Source: Nitrosomonas sp.
GTDB taxonomy: Bacteria; Pseudomonadota; Gammaproteobacteria; Burkholderiales; Nitrosomonadaceae
Length of the DNA: 41,675 nt
Assembly: GCA_021774055.1 (NCBI GenBank)
Contig: JAJFJL010000212.1
Location: forward strand, 1 to 41,675
Direction: 5' to 3'
The translations under genes and the position numbers were made by a program. Under the pieces are notes generated by a model that searched no databases, was not told the DNA's origin, and saw only the letters and a program-made list of their open reading frames with translations. Positions 37,155 to 41,675 of the stretch are shown piece by piece (the first letter of the stretch is position 1; every line of letters starts with the position of its first letter).

Positions 37155-37255
37155 GGGACGAGGCAATAATACTTTATCCATTCAGACTTGTCATTTTACT
37201 CAAATCAGAGCGAAAATGACTTAACCTAAATGGACAAATTATTATCGCCTTGTCC
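37155..37255 (+). repeat. Family A MITE-like element, copy A3 (about 101 bp, internally deleted)
   Basis: The left end GGGACGAGGCAATAATAC and right half CAAATCAGAGCGAAAATGAC...CGCCTTGTCC match family A. The central GGTCC palindrome of about 60 bases is missing. TTA precedes it at 37152-37154; a TTA also lies at 37261-37263, five bases beyond the degraded right end. It lies between the hpnG start and the kinase end. Confidence 0.75.
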
Positions 37256-37284
37256 ATTCCTTATTGAACAATACGTACCTGATC

Positions 37285-38562
37285 TCAAACTGGAAAAATA
37301 ATATGAAAAGTTGAACCACATCCAGGCATACTTTCAACCTTAATTGTCCAACCATAGTGATTACAAATACGCTTAACGATTGGAAGACCTATTCCTAAAC
37401 CTTCACCTTGGGCTGAGCCACGAAAAAAACGCTCGTAAAGCAACGGCAAATAAGCAGGTTCTATACCAATACCTGAGTCAGTTATAGACAAACATTGGTC
37501 ACTAAAATCAACCCGAATAAAACCACTTTTTGTATATTGCACGGCATTACGTAACAAATTAATTAATGCCGTATGTAATGCTTGACGGTTTAATGTAAGT
37601 ATTATTTCCGGTGCTACGTTAACAATAAATGTTAATTTCTTTTGATCAATTTTTTCTTGTAATGGCTCTGCTGCATCATAGACGCATTCAGCAATCGCAA
37701 CCGGCTCCATCACACCTAAGGCCTGTTCACGGGCAAGAAAAAGCAACGCTTGTAACTGCTCGCCCATACGAGTTGTCGCCGCCTCAATTCTATGAACACG
37801 AACCAGCATTCTGTCAGGCAAATCAGATTCTGCTACTAACAATTCACAACTTGTCAAAATCGTAGTTATCGGGGTACGCAGCTCATGACTAATGTTGGCA
37901 GTAAACTCCTGTTCACGCTGCAACATACGCCGGATACGACTCTGATAATCATCTAATGCACGCGCCAATTGCGCCACTTCTTCATCCATTTCTGGCTGTG
38001 TTAACATCACACTAGAAGTATCACCAGGTGCCAGCAACTTGACACGATCAGCCAAATCACTCACTTGTTTCACCAGTAAGCCAGAAATAAAATAACCAAC
38101 CGCAAAAGAAATAGCAACCACCAACATCAAAGCCGATAATATCATCCACCTTAATTCACTTAAGCGTTGTTCATGCAGCACCGTTTGATAAGCTACTACA
38201 AATTTAACATCATACTCACGCCTCACTAACACACGGATATCCTGAAAGTTATAATAAACCTCATGAAGACCTGGATTAAGACCACGTAAATAAGTCGGCA
38301 TTTGAAATTCATCATCAACATCACTAATCACATAGCTTTCCAAACTAGAGCCTATTTGTGGAACAGAATCCGCGTGTTTCCTATAAAGCTTAACCTGATG
38401 ATCCATTTCCAGGTTGATAACCTGCTCAACATGGGTTTCTTCAATATCATCAGAAACAAAATATAGGCTAATACCTAATGAACCCACCATCACAATACAG
38501 AACGTTGCCAAAGCATGGGCAACCCTGGTTCGAAGTCCCATATCAAGCTTAAATTTAAGCAC
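37285..38562 (-). CDS. Two-component sensor histidine kinase
   Basis: This 425-residue protein has TM1 at about 15-35, a periplasmic domain of about 100 residues (36-134), TM2 at about 139-161, HAMP to about 212, a HisKA domain with ANISHELRTPI (His226) and HATPase_c with an N box INLLRNAVQYT, G1 DSGIGI and G2 GEGLGIGLPIV. It is a classical EnvZ/QseC-like layout. The start is uncertain: GTG at 38562 (overlapping the regulator stop by 8 bases) or ATG at 38541. The periplasmic domain resembles the sensor of the CusS/QseC-like kinases only in size; the signal is unknown. Confidence 0.92.
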   Translation of the reverse strand: MLKFKLDMGLRTRVAHALATFCIVMVGSLGISLYFVSDDIEETHVEQVINLEMDHQVKLYRKHADSVPQIGSSLESYVISDVDDEFQMPTYLRGLNPGLHEVYYNFQDIRVLVRREYDVKFVVAYQTVLHEQRLSELRWMILSALMLVVAISFAVGYFISGLLVKQVSDLADRVKLLAPGDTSSVMLTQPEMDEEVAQLARALDDYQSRIRRMLQREQEFTANISHELRTPITTILTSCELLVAESDLPDRMLVRVHRIEAATTRMGEQLQALLFLAREQALGVMEPVAIAECVYDAAEPLQEKIDQKKLTFIVNVAPEIILTLNRQALHTALINLLRNAVQYTKSGFIRVDFSDQCLSITDSGIGIEPAYLPLLYERFFRGSAQGEGLGIGLPIVKRICNHYGWTIKVESMPGCGSTFHIIFPV

Positions 38563-39232
38563 GCAAAGTCAGGCTGTAACCAAGGCCATGAATAGTCTCA
38601 ATCGGATCGTACCCCCCTGCTTTGGTCAAAGCACGTCTTAATACATGCATGTGACTGCGTAGCGTATCACTAGTTTCCTGAACACATTCCCAGGCCTCTG
38701 CTTCCAACTCATTACGACTAAACACACGACCTGGTTCACTCATCATTAAAGCAAGCAAACGAATACACTTAGGTGGCAACTTAACGTTCTGTTCAGCAAA
38801 ACGGATAGAAAATGTTTTCGGATCGTAGGTTAAGTTATCAACTTCCAATAAGCGGCAAGCAACTTTGCCACGATGACGTTTATGTAACGCTACCAAACGT
38901 GCTTCAACTTCTTTTAGCGCAAATGGTTTAACCAAATAATCATCCGCACCATGTTCAAAACCAGCCAATTTATCTTCTAAAGTATCACGGGCAGTCAACA
39001 TTAACACAGGTGTATCAATTTGTGACTCATGACGCAGCTTACGACATAAAGCCATACCTCCCATTCCCGGCAAACCAATATCTAATAAAATACCGTCAAA
39101 GCGCAAAGTAACCGCCAAATGGAAACCTGCTTCACCATCCGCTGCCGCATCAGCGCTGTGACCACGCGACTCTAGGAAGTCATATAAATTGGCAGCAATA
39201 GCCAAATCGTCTTCAATGATTAATATATGCAC
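38555..39232 (-). CDS. OmpR-family response regulator
   Basis: This 225-residue protein has a REC domain with Asp9/Asp10-type acidic pair (IIEDD, 7-9), phospho-acceptor Asp51 in LLDIGLPGMGG, T80 and Lys102 in VKPF. A winged-helix DNA-binding domain covers about 128-225 (RLLALMMSEPGRVFSRNELE, SHMHVLRRALTKAGG, IETIHGLGYSL). It is co-transcribed with the kinase just downstream, overlapping it by 8 bases. The QseB/CusR-like subgroup is likely; target genes are not evident, and no repeat of an OmpR-type site was seen. Confidence 0.94.
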   Translation of the reverse strand: MHILIIEDDLAIAANLYDFLESRGHSADAAADGEAGFHLAVTLRFDGILLDIGLPGMGGMALCRKLRHESQIDTPVLMLTARDTLEDKLAGFEHGADDYLVKPFALKEVEARLVALHKRHRGKVACRLLEVDNLTYDPKTFSIRFAEQNVKLPPKCIRLLALMMSEPGRVFSRNELEAEAWECVQETSDTLRSHMHVLRRALTKAGGYDPIETIHGLGYSLTLRA

Positions 39233-39298
39233 GAAATTACACTGAAACTAAACAGAGTTAAACAAGTAATCAAGAAAAAAGTTTTAGCCATACTCTCA

Positions 39299-39317
39299 GG
39301 CGGGACTTAAGCCCCGC
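39299..39317. terminator. Near-perfect palindrome between hemE and the two-component genes
   Basis: GCGGGACTTAAGCCCCGC (39300-39317) is self-complementary except for one A/C pair. It follows hemE and precedes the regulator gene on the minus strand. The position suits a terminator of hemE, but no T-run follows, so it may be a small repeat instead. Confidence 0.4.
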
Positions 39318-39365
39318 TTACTAGCAAAATATAAGGCAATTCTAGTTACTTAATAAATACGCATA

Positions 39366-40433
39366 CTACGCCTGATGATATGGCCGACTAAGTGTATGCA
39401 CAGCTTCTACCAAAGCAGCCGCACTCTCTGGCGGAGTGAATTGTGAAATACCATGCCCGAGATTAAACACATGACCGTTACCTGAGCCAAAACTTGCCAG
39501 AATTTTACCAACTTCTACGGTAATAGTTTCCGGCTCAGCAAATAAAATAAATGGGTCTAAGTTACCTTGCAAAGCTACTTTATCGCCAACACGTCGGCGC
39601 GCTTCACCAATATCTACAGTCCAATCAAGCCCAACAGCATCACAACCAATATCAGCAATTTTTTCCAACCATAAACCACCACCCTTGGTGAATACTACGC
39701 TAGGTATCCGCACACCATCATGCTCACGCTTTAATCCAGCTAAGATTCGCTGCATATAGCCTAATGAAAACTCCGGGTATGCTGCATGTGACAAAGCTCC
39801 GCCCCAAGTATCAAAAATCATCACTGCCTGCGCACCAGCCTCAATTTGTGCATTCAGGTAAGCTGTCACTGCTTGTGCATTGATATCCAAAATATGATGC
39901 AATAATTCAGGACGCTGATAAAGCATAGTCTTAATATGACGAAAATCAGAACTGCCACGACCTTCCACCATATAACAAGCTAACGTAAATGGACTACCAG
40001 AGAAGCCAATTAATGGCACCTGATTATCTAAAGTTTTACGGATTTGTGTAACAGCATCCATAACGTAACGTAAATCTGAACCAGGATCAGGAATTTTTAA
40101 AGCACGAATTTCTTGCTCTTCACGTAATGGATGTTTAAACCGTGGTCCCTCCCCTTCAGAAAAATAAAGTCCTAACCCCATCGCATCAGGAATAGTTAAA
40201 ATATCAGAAAATAAAATAGCTGCATCTAAAGGAAAGCGTGCCAACGGCTGCATAGTAACTTCAGTCGCGAAGTCTGGGTTTTTGCATAACGATAGAAAAT
40301 CACCCGCACGCGCACGAGTCTCATTATATTCAGAAAGATAACGCCCAGCCTGACGCATTAACCAAACAGGGGTGTATTCAACTGGCTGTCTAAGTAGCGC
40401 ACGTAATAGGGTATCGTTTTTAGGTTTTGTCAT
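39366..40433 (-). CDS. hemE: Uroporphyrinogen decarboxylase HemE
   Basis: The protein has 355 residues from the ATG at 40433 (E. coli 354); the in-frame start at 40448 adds only five residues and ATGGA serves better as a ribosome site for the later ATG. HemE decarboxylates uroporphyrinogen III to coproporphyrinogen III in haem synthesis. Diagnostic are [15 protein letters not shown] (22-36), [54 protein letters not shown] and [15 protein letters not shown]. It is monocistronic; element A4 starts 54 nt upstream. Confidence 0.98.
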   Translation of the reverse strand: MTKPKNDTLLRALLRQPVEYTPVWLMRQAGRYLSEYNETRARAGDFLSLCKNPDFATEVTMQPLARFPLDAAILFSDILTIPDAMGLGLYFSEGEGPRFKHPLREEQEIRALKIPDPGSDLRYVMDAVTQIRKTLDNQVPLIGFSGSPFTLACYMVEGRGSSDFRHIKTMLYQRPELLHHILDINAQAVTAYLNAQIEAGAQAVMIFDTWGGALSHAAYPEFSLGYMQRILAGLKREHDGVRIPSVVFTKGGGLWLEKIADIGCDAVGLDWTVDIGEARRRVGDKVALQGNLDPFILFAEPETITVEVGKILASFGSGNGHVFNLGHGISQFTPPESAAALVEAVHTLSRPYHQA

Positions 40434-40487
40434 TAAAAGGTCCATCAACTCATTGGAATTTATAAAAAATTAACACATAAAGCTTTA

Positions 40488-40645
40488 GGTACGAGGCAAC
40501 AATAATTGCTCCATTTAGGCGAAGTCATTTTACTCTGATTTGAGGCGGTCCGTAGGGCGCATAGTTATTCTATGTAACCGGAGGACCAACGAAAGATCAG
40601 AGTAAAAGGGCGGCATAAATGGGTAAAGTATTATTGCCTCGTCCC
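40488..40645 (-). repeat. Family A palindromic MITE-like element, copy A4 (158 bp, inverted)
   Basis: It is the reverse complement of A1/A2, with ends GGTACGAGGCAACA and TATTGCCTCGTCCC, flanked by TTA on both sides (40485-40487 and 40646-40648). It includes the AAAGATCAGAG and GAGGACCAACG segments of the core. In the hemE direction it has the same orientation that A1 and A2 have to their downstream genes. Confidence 0.87.
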
Positions 40646-40694
40646 TTATTGCAAAGTCAGAAAAGATATTGCCCCATCAATTCTTTATGTAACG

Positions 40695-40855
40695 CCTAGA
40701 TCCTGCAAGCAATCATGCATATAGTGTGTAACAAATTGTTTCATAGAGTGAATTTTATTCTGCATGGAATACTTGTTGATATTCCTAAAGAATAAAGTTT
40801 GCTATATGGAACAATCTGTTGTGTAAAATGTGTATGATCACTTGCAGGATCTAGG
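40695..40855 (-). repeat. Family B palindromic MITE-like element, copy B4 (161 bp, long form)
   Basis: The terminal repeats CCTAGATCCTGCAAG and CTTGCAGGATCTAGG are perfect over 15 bases. Flanks TAACG (40690-40694) and TAACA (40856-40860) match at four of five bases. The interior is the reverse complement of B3. It begins 49 bases after A4. The well-paired arms suggest a recent insertion. Confidence 0.87.
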
Positions 40856-41075
40856 TAACAGCCGATATTATCGGTGATCACGCGTATAATGTACAGGATG
40901 CGTTGCTTATTGTGCTTTGATACATAGCGTATTGTCGAATCCTCAGCATAACTCCCAGATTTAATTCAGTAACGACACCCCAATACTTTAAAAATCAAAG
41001 TACCGCTTCATTCTGTTGTCGTGCGTCTACAGATAAAATAAAATTCAGTCTAATTTTACAAAAATATAATATTTC
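40856..41075. other. Gene-free leader before the D-amino-acid oxidase-like gene
   Basis: No gene is seen. A 13-base palindrome CCGATATTATCGG lies at 40862-40874. TATAAT at 41065-41070 lies five bases before the ATG, but no -35 box sits at a suitable distance. Together with A4 and B4 this completes the gap 40434-41075. Confidence 0.45.
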
Positions 41076-41675
41076 ATGAGAACAAATATATTAGTACTTG
41101 GTGCAGGAATTAGTGGACTTACAACCGCTATATGCCTAAAAGAAAGCGGATTTGACGTTGTAATTGTGGCAGAAAACTTTTCTCCAGAATTGGTAAGTAA
41201 TGTAGCCGGAGCACTGTGGGAATGGCCACCAGCAGCCTGTGGAAAACATGGCACTCCACGTTCACTGGAACGTTCCAAAGTATGGTGCATGACTTCCTAT
41301 GAAAAATTTAAAACATTACAAGCAGAATACGGCACTTCATCCACCGGCATTTATCTTAGAAACGTAACCTTTTATTTCCGCGAGATCATTGAAAATCTAC
41401 CTATTGATCTTGAAAAAATGAATGAGTTAATGCAAAAAATTGATGGTTTTAAACGTGGCCTTGATATTATTCCAGCAAATATTGATCTTATTAGCCAAAC
41501 AGAAATCAAAGATGCGTATCAACATATGGCACCCACCGTAGATACCGATGTTTACATGAACTGGCTACTGCACAAAGCGAAAACACTTGGCTGCAAAATT
41601 ATCAAACAAAGAATTGACGGCAACTTAATCGAACAAGAACGAACATTACTCGAGCAATTTAATTGCTCTGCAATT
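41076..41675 (+). CDS. D-amino-acid oxidase-like FAD flavoprotein, N-terminal part
   Basis: An open frame of 200 codons runs to the window edge. The start gives a Rossmann FAD site: ILVLGAGISGLTTAICLKES (5-24), then VVIVAENF and the family block NVAGALWEWPPAACG (about 48-62), where AGALWEW corresponds to the AGA.W substrate/FAD region of D-amino-acid oxidases (DAO family). Further C-terminal motifs lie outside. The substrate cannot be told. No Shine-Dalgarno is seen. The codon use is like the neighbours. Confidence 0.8.
   Translation, partial: MRTNILVLGAGISGLTTAICLKESGFDVVIVAENFSPELVSNVAGALWEWPPAACGKHGTPRSLERSKVWCMTSYEKFKTLQAEYGTSSTGIYLRNVTFYFREIIENLPIDLEKMNELMQKIDGFKRGLDIIPANIDLISQTEIKDAYQHMAPTVDTDVYMNWLLHKAKTLGCKIIKQRIDGNLIEQERTLLEQFNCSAI

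Noticed and set aside
41065-41070. TATAAT as promoter of a leaderless transcript for the oxidase-like gene
   Set aside because: No -35 element is found, and the surrounding DNA is so AT-rich that the hexamer may occur by chance.
1-41675. CRISPR array, prophage or integron
   Set aside because: No regularly spaced direct repeats, phage structural genes, integrase or attachment sites were seen; repeats present are palindromic singletons.

Overview
The window is AT-rich, densely coding chromosomal DNA from a Gram-negative proteobacterium. A beta- or gammaproteobacterium fits best: the complete division and cell wall (dcw) cluster runs in the canonical order mraZ to ftsZ, MurE carries the meso-diaminopimelate motif DNPR, FtsZ ends in the conserved DIPAFLRRQAD tail, and ppk, ppx and sixA are neighbours. 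I cannot name the genus from sequence alone. No rRNA, tRNA or CRISPR array and no transposase gene were recognised.

Layout. 1-2724 (+): end of a retropepsin-like protease gene, a membrane protein with an inactive transglutaminase domain and a 7TM domain, and a RimK-related ATP-grasp ligase, a conserved peptide-ligation/protease trio. 3040-3732 (-): an orphan two-TM protein. 4138-8754 (+): a thioredoxin-fold protein without cysteines, yaaA, a single-domain response regulator with a membrane histidine kinase, and a YdjM-like membrane hydrolase. 8948-27340 (-): mraZ, rsmH, ftsL, ftsI, murE, murF, mraY, murD, ftsW, murG, murC, murB, ddlB, ftsQ, ftsA, ftsZ. Many of these are coupled by ATGA overlaps. 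A four-box MraZ operator lies upstream of mraZ and a hairpin terminator follows ftsZ. lpxC does not follow ftsZ. 27587-33143: an AlkA-like glycosylase, an M48 lipoprotein protease and ppk1 (+), convergent ppx (-), and sixA (+). 33439-36239: a helix-hairpin-helix protein with a lysine-only tail, an alpha/beta hydrolase joined to a MntA/HepT toxin-antitoxin pair, and a secreted orphan. 36367-40433 (-): an hpnG-like phosphorylase, a two-component system and hemE. 41076 to the end (+): a truncated D-amino-acid oxidase-like flavoprotein.

The most unusual content is non-coding. Two families of palindromic, transposase-free miniature elements (MITE-like) fill the larger gaps. Family A is about 160 bp, has GGGACGAGG termini and is flanked by 3-bp TTA/TAA duplications. 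It has four copies at 3929, 7539, 37155 and 40488, and every copy ends 26-54 nt upstream of a start codon. Family B has CCTAGATCCTGC termini and 5-bp flanking duplications. It exists in two exact sizes, 81 bp (7419, 20670) and 161 bp (33217, 40695), and the 81-bp form looks like an 80-bp internal deletion of the long form. One family B copy sits inside the dcw cluster between murF and mraY. In two places a family A and a family B copy lie side by side. A third structure, at 36266-36331, is a pair of hairpins with identical TAAA loops that resembles IS200/IS605 ends.
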